A stretch of DNA of 64,000 bases from Floridanema evergladense. GTDB taxonomy: Bacteria > Cyanobacteriota > Cyanobacteriia > Cyanobacteriales > Aerosakkonemataceae. The notes beneath the pieces were generated by a model. The model had not been told where the DNA came from, ran no database searches, and saw only the letters and a program-made list of their open reading frames with translations. Shown one piece after another: positions 39,347 to 48,718 of this stretch. Position numbers and translations under genes: made by a program. The stretch lies in the NCBI RefSeq assembly GCF_041929205.1, contig NZ_JBHFNT010000067.1, one strand, 5' to 3'. Position 1 is the first letter of the stretch; the number at the start of each line of letters is the position of its first letter.

Positions 39347-41776
39347 ATGGTCTCTCAGCCTGAAAAAACAAGTGCCAGCATCAGCTGTTTTGGCATTGCT
39401 CGATCCACGATCCAAGGAACACCTCTCAGTGACGAAGAAGTTAGCAAGATGGATGCTTTTTTGCGAGCTTCTCATTATCTCATGTTGGGAATGCTATATC
39501 TGAGAGAGAATCCGCTGTTAAAGGAACCCTTGAAACCTGAACACATTAAAAATCGTGTGCTAGGTCATTGGGGTTCGAGTGCTGGGCAGGGCTTTATTTA
39601 CGCGCACTGCAACCGAGTTATTAAAAAGTATGACCTCAATGCGATTTATCTAAACGGGCCAGGTCATGGCGCACCCGGTGTTCTCGCTCCCTGTTATCTG
39701 GAGGGAACCTACTCGGAGGTTTATCCCGATAAGAGCGAAGACGAAGAGGGGATGCGGAAGTTCTTTAAGCAATTCTCTTTCCCCGGTGGAATTGGTAGTC
39801 ACTGTACTCCTGAAACTCCAGGTTCGATTAATGAAGGAGGCGAGTTAGGCTACTGTATTTCTCATGCCTATGGAACGGTGTTTGACAATCCCGATCTGAT
39901 TAGTTTCGCAGTACCAGGAGATGGGGAATCAGAAACAGGGCCTTTGGCGACCTCCTGGCACTCTAACAAGTTTCTCAACCCGATTACGGATGGGGCAGTA
40001 CTGCCAATCCTTCATCTCAATGGCTATAAAATCAACAACCCGACGATTCTTTCGCGGATTAGCCATTCAGACTTAGAGCATCTATTCCTGGGCTATGGTT
40101 ATCAGCCCTACTTCGTCGAAGGTTCCGATCTTCCCAGTATGCATCAAGCAATGGCAGCCACAATGGATCATTGCATTGAAGAAATTCGTCACATTCAGGA
40201 AGAGGCTCGCAGCAGTGGGGTGGCAAAATTCCAGCGCTTCCCCATGATTGTGCTGCGAACTCCCAAAGGGTGGACAGCCCCGGCGGAAATTGATGGACAC
40301 AAGGTAGAAGGGTTCTGGCGGGCGCACCAGGTGCCGATGGCGGATGTGAAAACGAATCCGGCGCACCTGAGCAGATTGGAGTCCTGGCTGAAGAGTTATA
40401 AGCCGGAAGAACTGTTTGACTCAAACGGCAAACTGATCCCTGAATTGCGGGAACTCACTCCCACGGGAACCCGCCGCATGAGTGCCAACCCCCATGCTAA
40501 TGGCGGACTGCTTTCCAAAGCACTACAAATGCCTGACTTTAAGCAATACGGCGTAGCAGTACAAAAACCTGGTCAAACCGATGTCGAAAATACCCGTCCA
40601 CTCGGAGAATTTCTCAGAGACGTGATGCGGAATAACATGACCAACTTCCGCGTCTTTGGCCCCGATGAAAATACGTCCAACAAGCTTAATGCAATCTATG
40701 AGGTCAGCAAGAAGACCTGGCTGGCAGAATACCTGGAGGAAGATCTGGACGGGGGGGAACTCTCCCCCAATGGTCGGGTGATGGAAATGCTCAGTGAGCA
40801 TACCCTGGAAGGATGGATGGAGGGATATATCCTCACTGGACGACACACTTTCTTCTCCACCTATGAGTCTTTTGTCCACGTCATAGACTCAATGGTGAAC
40901 CAACATTGCAAGTGGATCGAGAAGTGCAATGAACTGTCCTGGCGAGCGCCTGTTCCTTCCTTAAATCTGCTGATTACCTCAACCGTATGGCGGCAGGACC
41001 ATAATGGGTTTACTCACCAAGATCCAGGGTTTCTGGATGTGATGACAAACAAGAGTCCAGAAGTCACTCGCATTTATCTGCCTCCAGATGTTAACTGCTT
41101 GCTTTCAGTAACCAACACTTGTTTACAGGCGAAAAATGTAGTTAATGTCATCGTATCGGATAAGCAAAAGCACTTGCAGTATCTCGATATGGATGCGGCA
41201 GTTGTCCACTGTGCTAAGGGGATTGGCATTTGGGATTGGGCAAGTAATGATGCCGGTGCTGAACCGGACATCGTGTTGGCGGGTATTGGCGATGTGCCTA
41301 CGATGGAAGCTCTGGCAGCGTCCGCCATCATGCGGGAACACTTCCCGGAAATTAAGATCCGCTTCATTAATGTGGTGGATTTGTTCAAGCTGATGCCCGA
41401 AGAAGAACACCCCCACGGTCTTTCTGCTAGAGAGTTCGATAGCCTGTTTACCCCAGATAAGCCTGTGATTGTTAACTTCCACGGTTATCCGTGGTTGATT
41501 CACAAGCTCACCTATCGTCGTTCTAACCAGCACCGTATCCATGTCCGGGGTTATAAAGAGCATGGCAATATCAACACTCCTCTGGAGTTAGCCATGTGTA
41601 ACCAGATCGATCGCTTCAATATTGCGATCGACATCATTGACCGGATTCCTCAACTCCAAAACGCAGGTGCCAACCTGCGGGAGTGGCTGAAAAATCAGAT
41701 TATCGAAAACTCTAACTATGCCTATGCCGAGGGTATCGATAAGCTTGAGATCCGCGAATGGAAGTGGCCCTATTGA
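39347..41776 (+). CDS. xfp: Phosphoketolase (Xfp)
   Basis: 809 residues, full length for the TPP-dependent family. N-terminal signature GHWGSSAGQGFIYAHCNR (about 83-100), GPGHGAPGVLAPCYLEG (near 104-120), GGIGSHCTPETPGSINEGGE, GDGESETGPLA, and later DPGFLDVMTNKSPEVTRIY with the C-terminal HGYPWLIHKLTYRR. Phosphoketolase splits xylulose-5-P or fructose-6-P with phosphate to acetyl-phosphate plus glyceraldehyde-3-P or erythrose-4-P. In cyanobacteria it supports heterotrophic or high-light carbon flow. Start ATG at 39347 has GGAGGAG six bases upstream. Confidence 0.95.
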   Translation: MVSQPEKTSASISCFGIARSTIQGTPLSDEEVSKMDAFLRASHYLMLGMLYLRENPLLKEPLKPEHIKNRVLGHWGSSAGQGFIYAHCNRVIKKYDLNAIYLNGPGHGAPGVLAPCYLEGTYSEVYPDKSEDEEGMRKFFKQFSFPGGIGSHCTPETPGSINEGGELGYCISHAYGTVFDNPDLISFAVPGDGESETGPLATSWHSNKFLNPITDGAVLPILHLNGYKINNPTILSRISHSDLEHLFLGYGYQPYFVEGSDLPSMHQAMAATMDHCIEEIRHIQEEARSSGVAKFQRFPMIVLRTPKGWTAPAEIDGHKVEGFWRAHQVPMADVKTNPAHLSRLESWLKSYKPEELFDSNGKLIPELRELTPTGTRRMSANPHANGGLLSKALQMPDFKQYGVAVQKPGQTDVENTRPLGEFLRDVMRNNMTNFRVFGPDENTSNKLNAIYEVSKKTWLAEYLEEDLDGGELSPNGRVMEMLSEHTLEGWMEGYILTGRHTFFSTYESFVHVIDSMVNQHCKWIEKCNELSWRAPVPSLNLLITSTVWRQDHNGFTHQDPGFLDVMTNKSPEVTRIYLPPDVNCLLSVTNTCLQAKNVVNVIVSDKQKHLQYLDMDAAVVHCAKGIGIWDWASNDAGAEPDIVLAGIGDVPTMEALAASAIMREHFPEIKIRFINVVDLFKLMPEEEHPHGLSAREFDSLFTPDKPVIVNFHGYPWLIHKLTYRRSNQHRIHVRGYKEHGNINTPLELAMCNQIDRFNIAIDIIDRIPQLQNAGANLREWLKNQIIENSNYAYAEGIDKLEIREWKWPY

Positions 41777-41933
41777 TTAAGTAACCCCTGAAAAAAGGGA
41801 TAAGGGGAGAATTTGCTTTGCTCCTCTTATCCCCTGATTTATTAGGTACTCAGTCCCCTTTGTGGGCATGACGACTACTCGGCAGATTTGTGATTACCCG
41901 TTTAGTGATTTGCAACTAACAGGAAATTCCGAT

Positions 41934-42602
41934 ATGAAACCGTATCCCTTTGACGCTGTTTTGTTTGATATGGATGGAACGATTATCAACAACGTTCCAC
42001 TCCATCAGCAGGTTTGGAAAGAGTTTACTCGTCTTCATGGGTTGAATCTTTCAGACGAAGAACTGAGCTATGCCAAGGGACGAAAAGCCATTGAGGTCGT
42101 TGCTCACTTCTTTGGTGAGGATTTAGGGCATGATGAAATTGCCCGTTTAACTGAAGAGCGTCAGATTTTGTATCGAGAACGGTTAGCAACAGCTGATACT
42201 GAGGTTTTGAGTCCAATTGCTGGGGTTGAAACCTACTTGATTTCCTTAAAAAATTTGGGCATACCATGTATTTTGGCGACGGATGCACCGCTGGCTAATG
42301 TGGAAGCCGTGTTCCAAAAGTTCAATTTCACTCCTTATTTTGAGGAGTTAGTTACCTCAGATCATATTAAGCATGGCAAACCCCATCCAGAAATTTTCTT
42401 GACAGCCGCTCAACGGGCTAGTGCGGCTCCCCAAGACTGTCTTGTAGCTGAAGATTCAGAAGCAGGAGTTGCCGCTGCGAAAGCAGCAGGATGTTCATGC
42501 TTGGCACTGGCTACCACGCAATCAGAAGCAGATCTAAAGCGACAGGGAGTTGATTTCATCGCTGTAGACTACTACAGCCTTCCGGCAGCGATCGCATTAT
42601 AA
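41934..42602 (+). CDS. HAD-superfamily phosphatase/beta-phosphoglucomutase-like
   Basis: 222 residues from MKPYPFDAVLFDMDGTIINN. HAD motif I is DMDGT, motif II is in CILATDA, motif III Lys in HGKPHPEIFL, and motif IV VAEDSEAGVAAAKAAG. The helical cap between motif I and II (residues 20-80) makes this a subclass I member such as beta-phosphoglucomutase. It follows phosphoketolase after 157 bases, suggesting a shared sugar-phosphate role. An ATG at 41862 would add 24 poorly conserved residues; AGGA precedes 41934 by about nine bases. Confidence 0.85.
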   Translation: MKPYPFDAVLFDMDGTIINNVPLHQQVWKEFTRLHGLNLSDEELSYAKGRKAIEVVAHFFGEDLGHDEIARLTEERQILYRERLATADTEVLSPIAGVETYLISLKNLGIPCILATDAPLANVEAVFQKFNFTPYFEELVTSDHIKHGKPHPEIFLTAAQRASAAPQDCLVAEDSEAGVAAAKAAGCSCLALATTQSEADLKRQGVDFIAVDYYSLPAAIAL

Positions 42603-42615
42603 ATCGCTTTGAATT

Positions 42616-42668
42616 GTTATTCCTGTAAGAACTAGAAAACAGTTTGCTCGCATCAAGTTAGAAGTTAA
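42616..42668 (+). pseudogene. Duplicated fragment of the downstream DUF2541 gene
   Basis: 53 bases matching 43055-43107, inside the DUF2541 gene, with one substitution (ACTAG instead of ACTGG). It has no reading frame of its own. It points to a recent partial duplication upstream of the gene, followed by the remaining ~250-base intergenic region with repeats. Confidence 0.85.
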
Positions 42669-42843
42669 GCTGTTACGCATTTAAAAGTCATATTGTAGGG
42701 TGCGTCAGGCTTTCAATTATTTGATTTCTCCTGCGCTAGTTGGGTAACAGGGATTGAACTCTTGGTAAATGGAGGCGGGATTTATAAGAGCAAAATGCCA
42801 ACTGGTGATGATGAATAAGCCGTTAATCTGAGAGCTTTTAGAG
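42669..42843. other. Intergenic region between HAD gene and DUF2541 gene
   Basis: Includes a fragment of the GTAGGGTGCGTTA/GTAGGGTGCGTCA repeat at 42696. Otherwise no ORF or hairpin was found up to the palindromic repeat at 42844. Confidence 0.4.
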
Positions 42844-42895
42844 GTACGTTGTTGGGCTTTAGCCCCACATTTAGTACTAAAGCACAACAACGTAC
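42844..42895. repeat. GTACGTTGTTGCGC palindromic repeat, copy 2
   Basis: Arms GTACGTTGTTG and CAACAACGTAC (11 bases perfect) with inner GGCTTTAG/CTAAAGC pairing and a TAGCCCCACATTTAGTA-type centre. Lies 28 bases before the DUF2541 start. Copies 1 and 3 are at 19621 and 52285. Confidence 0.75.
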
Positions 42896-42922
42896 TTGAA
42901 AATTACCAACTAGAGGTTTTTT

Positions 42923-43324
42923 ATGAAACGAAGAACTGTTATTGTTAGTTTGCTGGCTTTTAATTTGACTTTGTTAGGATCGATCGCCCCCACACTAGCA
43001 AATGGATGGGAATATTTAGGAGAGCGAAGTGTTCGCTTAGTTACCGATCGCGATGTTATTCCTGTAAGAACTGGAAAACAGTTTGCTCGCATCAAGTTAG
43101 AAGTTAAAGAAACGGGTATTCAAATCTTCAATATGACCGTTACTTTACGCAATGGAAGAACTATCGATGTTCCTTTGCGGCAATACATTAGCAAAAATCA
43201 ACAATCAAGAGTAATCGATCTCCCAGGTCGCGATCGATCTATCCGTTACGTCACTTTGATTTACAGATCTCGTCCAGGTTCAAACGAAAGAGCAATTGTC
43301 AAATTGTACGGCAAAACTCGGTAA
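42923..43324 (+). CDS. Secreted DUF2541-like protein
   Basis: 133 residues with a clear Sec signal peptide: KRRTVIVSLLAFNLTLLGSIAPTLA followed by NG, cleavage about residue 27. The mature part (about 105 residues) is beta-rich: WEYLGERSVRLVTDRDVIPV, ARIKLEVKETGIQIFNMTV, and RYVTLIYRSRP. It fits the DUF2541 family, whose role is unknown; a periplasmic location follows from the signal. A 53-base piece of the gene is duplicated upstream. Confidence 0.75.
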   Translation: MKRRTVIVSLLAFNLTLLGSIAPTLANGWEYLGERSVRLVTDRDVIPVRTGKQFARIKLEVKETGIQIFNMTVTLRNGRTIDVPLRQYISKNQQSRVIDLPGRDRSIRYVTLIYRSRPGSNERAIVKLYGKTR

Positions 43325-43399
43325 ATTCGGCTGCGAATTTTCACCTCTTAATTAGGAGTAATAAAATCATGACATTCAATCAAAGGTGAGGTAAAAACT

Positions 43400-44287
43400 A
43401 TGGATATTCAACCAACTAATCCTGACTATTTTATTCCCAATCGATTTCAAGGAAAAACGATTTTAATTACGGGTGCGGCGACGGGAATTGGATCGGCTAC
43501 AGCGATTAGAGCCGCCCGTGAAGGTGCTAATGTGGTTGGAGTTGACCGCAAGGAAAAAGAGCTAAATCAGACAATTAGCAAGATTAAAGGGGAAGGGCAT
43601 AAAGCGATCGCAATTGTCGGGAATGTCGTGGAAACGGCGTTGTGCGATCGCATGATAGCAGAAGCCGTGAAAACCTTTGGTGGTATCGATCTGGCGCTGA
43701 ATGCGGCTGGAGTGATGGATGGGGGAGATCCGGCTCAACCGCTGAATTTTGAAGGTCAACGGAATCTATTGCCTAATTCAATTCATCTGGCTACTGATGA
43801 ATATTGGGATGCTGTGATTGCTACCAATACAACGGGTGTATTTAAGTCGATGCGCTCAGAACTGCGACAGATGTTAGCACAGGGTAAAGGTGGAGCGATC
43901 GTTAATATTGGTTCGATCGCAGGTTTAACCGGATTAGCCGGAAATCCCGCCTACGTTGCCAGTAAACACGGAGTTACAGGCTTAACGCGAAATGCCGCTC
44001 TAGATTATGCACCTTACGGGATTCGGATCAACTCAGTCAATATGGCAGCTACGGATACACCGATGGTAGCGAGAGCAGGTGAATTTGTGCAGGCAAGCAA
44101 AAAAGCTGGAGAGGGTGGCTCGATGGGTGGACTCAAAGTAAAGAGCATTTTGTCTGCTGCTGATTCCAAAAATCGTTCGGCTACCGTTTGGGAACAAGGG
44201 GCAATTATTCTCTTTCTCCTGTCTCAAGATGCTTCTAATTTAACGGGTTGTACTTATGCCACTGATGGTGGTTGGACGGCTTACTAA
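43400..44287 (+). CDS. SDR-family dehydrogenase, third
   Basis: 295 residues. TGAATGIGSATA (23-34) as the NAD(P) loop, Asp in GVDRKEK (about 49) suggesting NAD, LNAAGVMDGG in place of NNAG, and YVASKHGVTG (about 187-196) as the Tyr-x3-Lys pair. A loop insertion between residues 105 and 130 holds QPLNFEGQRNLLPNS. AGGTGAGG precedes the ATG by eight bases. It leads into the hydrolase/porin gene run on the same strand; the substrate is not known. Confidence 0.88.
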   Translation: MDIQPTNPDYFIPNRFQGKTILITGAATGIGSATAIRAAREGANVVGVDRKEKELNQTISKIKGEGHKAIAIVGNVVETALCDRMIAEAVKTFGGIDLALNAAGVMDGGDPAQPLNFEGQRNLLPNSIHLATDEYWDAVIATNTTGVFKSMRSELRQMLAQGKGGAIVNIGSIAGLTGLAGNPAYVASKHGVTGLTRNAALDYAPYGIRINSVNMAATDTPMVARAGEFVQASKKAGEGGSMGGLKVKSILSAADSKNRSATVWEQGAIILFLLSQDASNLTGCTYATDGGWTAY

Positions 44288-44371
44288 AGATAGTTTTTTG
44301 TAGAGATGTTGCATCCAACCTCTTTACTAGAAATCGATAACCGAATTTAATATTTTAGGAAATTACTTACC

Positions 44372-46042
44372 GTGTTTTTCAAATATCAAACTGCATCTAA
44401 TTGGTTAAAAAAAATCCAGCTGCTTTTGTTAGGAATTGGCGCTAGTGCGATCGCCACTCTCCCCGCCAAAGCCGCAGAAAAAATTTATTTTCAATATGGC
44501 CCGATAGTTCAATCTTTGGAAGTTAGTTCCCTAGAAACTTTTGCAGAAACAGGCGTTGTTAGTCCAGATTTACAGTTTTACTTCAAATTTCTCAAAGCAG
44601 ATAAAGAGGAACAGCAAAGATTTCAACAAGTACTTAAATCATCTATCAAAGTAAATCTGGTTCCAATCTCGCAATTTCTCTACACTCCCCTTGGAGAAAA
44701 CTTTTTAAACCAGTTTGGTTCCTATATTCGTACAGACCCAAATATCAACGGCAAATATGCTCTCCGTGCAGCGATTATTTTAGCAGCTTCAGATCCCAAA
44801 GGTCTGTCTTTGTTGAATTTATTCCGCAAATACCCGACGGATATGTGGATCGATGTCCGATCTAGCTTAGAGTTATCCAAAGCAGCGGGCATTGTGGTTG
44901 AAGCAACGAAATATTTCACTAAAACTATTACTCAACTTTCTGAGGAGGAAGCGAAAAAAGAAGTAGCAACTAACTTTTCAGCTTTAGCTGATTTAAGGCA
45001 ACTTGGAAATTTAGGAGTGCAGCAAAAACGTTGGCAGTTAAGAGATGAAAAGCGTAACCGATCGTTTTATGTAGACTTGTATCAACCCCAACGTTGGAGA
45101 AGCGGAAAAGCACCTGTAATTGTAATTTCTCATGGACTTGGATCTAGACCTGAAGATTTGGCGAAACGGGCAGAGTTTTTTGCCTCTCATGGCTATGTTA
45201 TCGCGGTGCCTCAACATTCGGGAAGCGATATGATTCAGCTGCAAAATATGCACCAAGGATTATCCCGAAATGTGTTTTTTAGTCAGGATTTTATCGATGC
45301 TCCTTTAGATATTAGTTATGTTTTGGATGAATTAGAACGACGCAATCAAAGCGAATTTTCTGGGCGTTTAAATGTGCAATCTGTGGGAGTGATGGGGCAT
45401 TCTTTTGGCGGTTATACTGTGTTAGCAGTGGCGGGTGCGACGATCGATTTTGCTCATTTGCAACAGACTTGTAATAATAATCTGGAATATCTTGACTTCT
45501 CGCTATTTATTCAATGTCGGGTATTAGATTTACCCCGTCAACCGTACAATTTAAGAGATCCAAGAGTAAAAGCAGTTTATGCTTTAAATCCAGTTAATTA
45601 CGCTATTTTTGGTGCTAAAGGTTTGAGCCAAATCACGATTCCAACTATGCTGGAGGCGGGAACTCACGATCCAGCAACACCAGCTGTTTTTGAGCAAGTG
45701 CGATCGTTCAAAATGCTGACAACTCCCAACAAATATTTAGCACTTGTTGAAGGACAAGCTCATGTCGATTTCTCAGTTCTTGGTTCCGGGTTAATGCAAC
45801 TTATTGAATCCGCTACTTATTTAACATTACCACCACCCGCTCTTTTAAATTCTTATAGTAATGCTTTAACGCTGGCATTTTTTGAAGTTTCGTTGCTCGA
45901 TAATCCAACTTATCGACCATATTTACAAGCGACATACACGGAATATCTCAGTCGCGATCAGCAGTTTAAGGTGTTTTTCATTAGTGCTAAATCTGATGCA
46001 GGATTGGGGGAAGCGAGTCGGGAGTTTCGAGCGAAACTTTAG
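44372..46042 (+). CDS. DUF1400 alpha/beta hydrolase, exported
   Basis: 556 residues. A signal peptide (about 1-35, LLLLGIGASAIATLPAKA) is followed by the DUF1400 helical domain (about 40-190: YGPIVQSLEVSSLETFAETG, then QFYFKFLKAD). The hydrolase part has the nucleophile elbow GHSFGGYTV (about 343-351), the oxyanion strand VIVISHGLGSRPEDL, and a His near AHVDFSV late in the sequence. It is typical of cyanobacterial dienelactone-hydrolase-like lipoproteins of unknown substrate. GTG start at 44372. Confidence 0.85.
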   Translation: MFFKYQTASNWLKKIQLLLLGIGASAIATLPAKAAEKIYFQYGPIVQSLEVSSLETFAETGVVSPDLQFYFKFLKADKEEQQRFQQVLKSSIKVNLVPISQFLYTPLGENFLNQFGSYIRTDPNINGKYALRAAIILAASDPKGLSLLNLFRKYPTDMWIDVRSSLELSKAAGIVVEATKYFTKTITQLSEEEAKKEVATNFSALADLRQLGNLGVQQKRWQLRDEKRNRSFYVDLYQPQRWRSGKAPVIVISHGLGSRPEDLAKRAEFFASHGYVIAVPQHSGSDMIQLQNMHQGLSRNVFFSQDFIDAPLDISYVLDELERRNQSEFSGRLNVQSVGVMGHSFGGYTVLAVAGATIDFAHLQQTCNNNLEYLDFSLFIQCRVLDLPRQPYNLRDPRVKAVYALNPVNYAIFGAKGLSQITIPTMLEAGTHDPATPAVFEQVRSFKMLTTPNKYLALVEGQAHVDFSVLGSGLMQLIESATYLTLPPPALLNSYSNALTLAFFEVSLLDNPTYRPYLQATYTEYLSRDQQFKVFFISAKSDAGLGEASREFRAKL

Positions 46043-46186
46043 GGCATTAAACTTCTGTAAAAATCCAGAAAACTCTATATTCATCTGGGGTTAAAATTTT
46101 TCTTGATAATGAACCGCAGAGGACGCAGAGGACGCAGAGGAAAGAGAAAGAAGAGGAGTTAGTTAACTTGGATTTGGGATAAAAGT

Positions 46187-48145
46187 GTGAGGTTTATTTC
46201 GATGGTTCGTTGTTTGCTCTGGTATCGTTATTTTCTGGGGTTTATTTCAATCTCAACTTTGTCTGTTTTGGGTTTTGCTTCAGTAGGTTTTGCACAAGTA
46301 ACACCTACAGTTAACAACAATAATCAGGTTATTTTTACTCGTGCAATTGATCTTTTGGAGCAGCAAACTTCGGCAGAAGGTGAACAGAAAATTACGCTAG
46401 AGGAGCTTTCGATATTCGATCGCCTCCAATCAACAAATCAAGTTTCTCAGCAAACAGAATCTTCGCCAATTAACTCTTACGATCCAAATGCGGGGATTCT
46501 GATTCCCCCAAGAGTAGCAGAGGGAAGTGCGATCGAACGAGTTTATATTCACCTGAAAAATCCCACAAACGATCCCGCAAAAAATCAGCAGTTACAACAA
46601 CAAATAACTGAGACTTTTGCGATTCGTGCTGGTAGCAGCTTTAGTCCGCTATTTGCTCAAAAAGCTACTAATCAAGTCCAACAATTAGCTTTTATTGAAT
46701 CGGCAGAATACCGAGTTTACCAAGCAGATAATCCAGGTGGAGTTATCGTTGCTTTGTTAGTTACTTTGCAACCAGAAGAAACCTCAAAACCACCACAAGC
46801 TAAAGAACCAAGAGGTATTTTTGTTACTGGTAGATTCGGAGATTTTCCGACGCTTTATGAGAGCGATCGCACTTTAGTAAAACTCATTTTAAATGCTGGA
46901 TTCGGAGTTTTCAGCGATACAAATCCTTGGTTTGGTAACAGCCAAAATTTTGTCCGAGGAAACTATCAACCAAAAGGCACAATTACTTGGCCCGAATTTT
47001 ATATTGAACCAGGCTTTGCAGGTATTACTAAAATTGGTAATATTCCTCTCTATGTTTACGGTGCATTTAGTTTCACTCAATCAGCAACTTTAGCGCCTGA
47101 TATTTTTCGAGATGATACTCGGTTTTATGGTGCAGTGGAAAAACTTTATGGGGGTTTTCTCTTCACTGAAAAAGGTTCTCCTATATCATTCAATATATCA
47201 GCAGGACGACAAAACTTTCAACTAAATCGCAATTTTTTGTTTGGACAAGTGTTAGGTTCGGCAAATGCTTTAGAACGAGGTGCTAGTTTTCTCAATGCTC
47301 GGACAGTTTATGATAATGCTGTTTTAGCCGATTTGCGAATAGGTCAATTCTTAATTCAAGGGTTTTATTTGAATCCGAATGAGTTACCGATCGCAGATAC
47401 AGAATCCCGCTTTTTAGGTGTTAATTTAAAGTACAATAATAACCGCAATCTTGAAGCAGCATTAGCATATATTACAGTTCCCCAATCAAACACAGTTTAC
47501 GCTTTTCCTGACGGTAAACAACAAACTAGAGAAGGTTTACAAGTAATTAATCCGCGAGTGCGTTGGACATCACCTTTCGGCATTGAAGGATTATGGGTAG
47601 AAAGCGAATATGCTCACGAATGGAATAGTAACTTTGCTATGTCTGCTCATGCAGGTTATATCTGGGGAGGTTATACTTTTCAAAATACTCCTTGGCGACC
47701 TAGTATTAGTTATCGATTTGCTGCTTTCAGCGGCGATAATCCGAAAACTTCCACTTATGAAAGATTTGATTCTTTACGTGGTGGTGGATTAGGTGATTGG
47801 CTGCAAGGAATTAACTTGGCTAAAGTTTACTCCAATGGCAATTTACTTTCTCATCGAGTTGAATTTAAAGTACAGCCCACTGATAGGTTACAATTTTCTA
47901 TAGATTACTTTTACCTGTTTGCCAATCAGTTGAACAATCTGGGGGGAAATCCAGCTTTATCAAACTTGGAGTCTCGCAGTATTGGACATGAGGTAATGTT
48001 AACAACTCGTTGGTCAATTTCGCAAAATTTGTTCTTTGTTTCTGTTGGTTCGATCGCGTTTCCCTCAGATGGAATCCGCCGAGCGGTAACAGAAGATACG
48101 AATCCCTGGTTTACCTTTCAAATTTCTCTGTTTTTAGGTTTCTAA
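46187..48145 (+). CDS. Outer-membrane beta-barrel protein, AlgE-like alginate-export domain
   Basis: 652 residues. Signal peptide (SISTLSVLGFASVGFAQ, end about residue 36), a soluble region to about 210 that includes a POTRA-like unit (ERVYIHLKNPTN, ITETFAIRAGSSFSP, FIESAEYRVYQ), then a barrel of alternating beta-strands ending in ISLFLGF. The C-terminal Phe fits outer-membrane insertion. FDSLRGGGLGDWLQ and YSNGNLLSHRVEFKVQPTDR resemble alginate export proteins. It is a porin-like exporter or uptake channel by inference. Start GTG 46187 or ATG 46202. Confidence 0.75.
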   Translation: MRFISMVRCLLWYRYFLGFISISTLSVLGFASVGFAQVTPTVNNNNQVIFTRAIDLLEQQTSAEGEQKITLEELSIFDRLQSTNQVSQQTESSPINSYDPNAGILIPPRVAEGSAIERVYIHLKNPTNDPAKNQQLQQQITETFAIRAGSSFSPLFAQKATNQVQQLAFIESAEYRVYQADNPGGVIVALLVTLQPEETSKPPQAKEPRGIFVTGRFGDFPTLYESDRTLVKLILNAGFGVFSDTNPWFGNSQNFVRGNYQPKGTITWPEFYIEPGFAGITKIGNIPLYVYGAFSFTQSATLAPDIFRDDTRFYGAVEKLYGGFLFTEKGSPISFNISAGRQNFQLNRNFLFGQVLGSANALERGASFLNARTVYDNAVLADLRIGQFLIQGFYLNPNELPIADTESRFLGVNLKYNNNRNLEAALAYITVPQSNTVYAFPDGKQQTREGLQVINPRVRWTSPFGIEGLWVESEYAHEWNSNFAMSAHAGYIWGGYTFQNTPWRPSISYRFAAFSGDNPKTSTYERFDSLRGGGLGDWLQGINLAKVYSNGNLLSHRVEFKVQPTDRLQFSIDYFYLFANQLNNLGGNPALSNLESRSIGHEVMLTTRWSISQNLFFVSVGSIAFPSDGIRRAVTEDTNPWFTFQISLFLGF

Positions 48146-48176
48146 CTGACATTTTTTTTAATCTTAGGAGATTACC

Positions 48177-48605
48177 ATGAGCGAAAGAATTGAAAAATTC
48201 TGTGACGATCTGAAAGTCCAACTTAATGGGATTGAAAGCCATTTACTCCAAGTCAAAGAAAAACTGAGTACAGCTTCTAAAGAAGCAGAATCTACGATCA
48301 AAGAAAAGCTAGAAATAGCGAAAGCCAAGTTAGAAACTAAAAAGCAGGAGGTGACAACTGCTAAGGAAAAACTGGCGCAACGTATTGAAGCGAAAAAAGC
48401 AGAAGTTGAAGCGGAAGTAGCAGAATGGAAAGCGCAAAAGGCGAAAGATAAACTGCAAAAACACGCTCAAGAAGCGGAAGAATATGCGATCGCTGCAATC
48501 TTACTTGCCGCTGCTGCTGCGGAAGAAGCGGAGGTAGCTGTTTTTGAGGCGATCGAAGCGAGAATAGCCGCTGAGCAAGATAATGTTGAATATCTCAAGA
48601 GTTAA
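48177..48605 (+). CDS. Lys/Glu/Ala-rich coiled-coil protein
   Basis: 142 residues, nearly all predicted helix. Heptad-like patterning over residues 5-100 (KLSTASKEAESTIKEKLEIA, KAKLETKKQEVTTAKEKLAQ, RIEAKKAEVEAEVAEWKAQK) with an alanine-rich C-terminal helix (AIAAILLAAAAAEEAEVAVF). No signal or membrane helix. Low-complexity coiled coils of this kind are structural or regulatory; no name is possible. AGGAG lies before the ATG. It is next to the outer-membrane barrel gene. Confidence 0.7.
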   Translation: MSERIEKFCDDLKVQLNGIESHLLQVKEKLSTASKEAESTIKEKLEIAKAKLETKKQEVTTAKEKLAQRIEAKKAEVEAEVAEWKAQKAKDKLQKHAQEAEEYAIAAILLAAAAAEEAEVAVFEAIEARIAAEQDNVEYLKS

Positions 48606-48615
48606 TTACCCATAC

Positions 48616-48645
48616 TGTAGAGACGTTGTATACAACGTCTCTACA
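48616..48645. repeat. 30-base perfect palindrome
   Basis: Arms TGTAGAGACGTTGTA and TACAACGTCTCTACA without spacer, just after the coiled-coil gene. A degenerate relative (TGTAGAGATGTTGCA...) lies at about 44300-44328, also just after a gene stop. Confidence 0.8.
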
Positions 48646-48718
48646 AGGTTTGGCGATCGCAGTTAAGCTAATGCTGTTTAAGTGATATTCTTTTTAAATA
48701 AAATTTAGGATATGGGAA

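Noticed and set aside
40059..40424. Minus-strand ORFs inside phosphoketolase
   Set aside because: Antisense to highly conserved phosphoketolase sequence; no ribosome site or family similarity.
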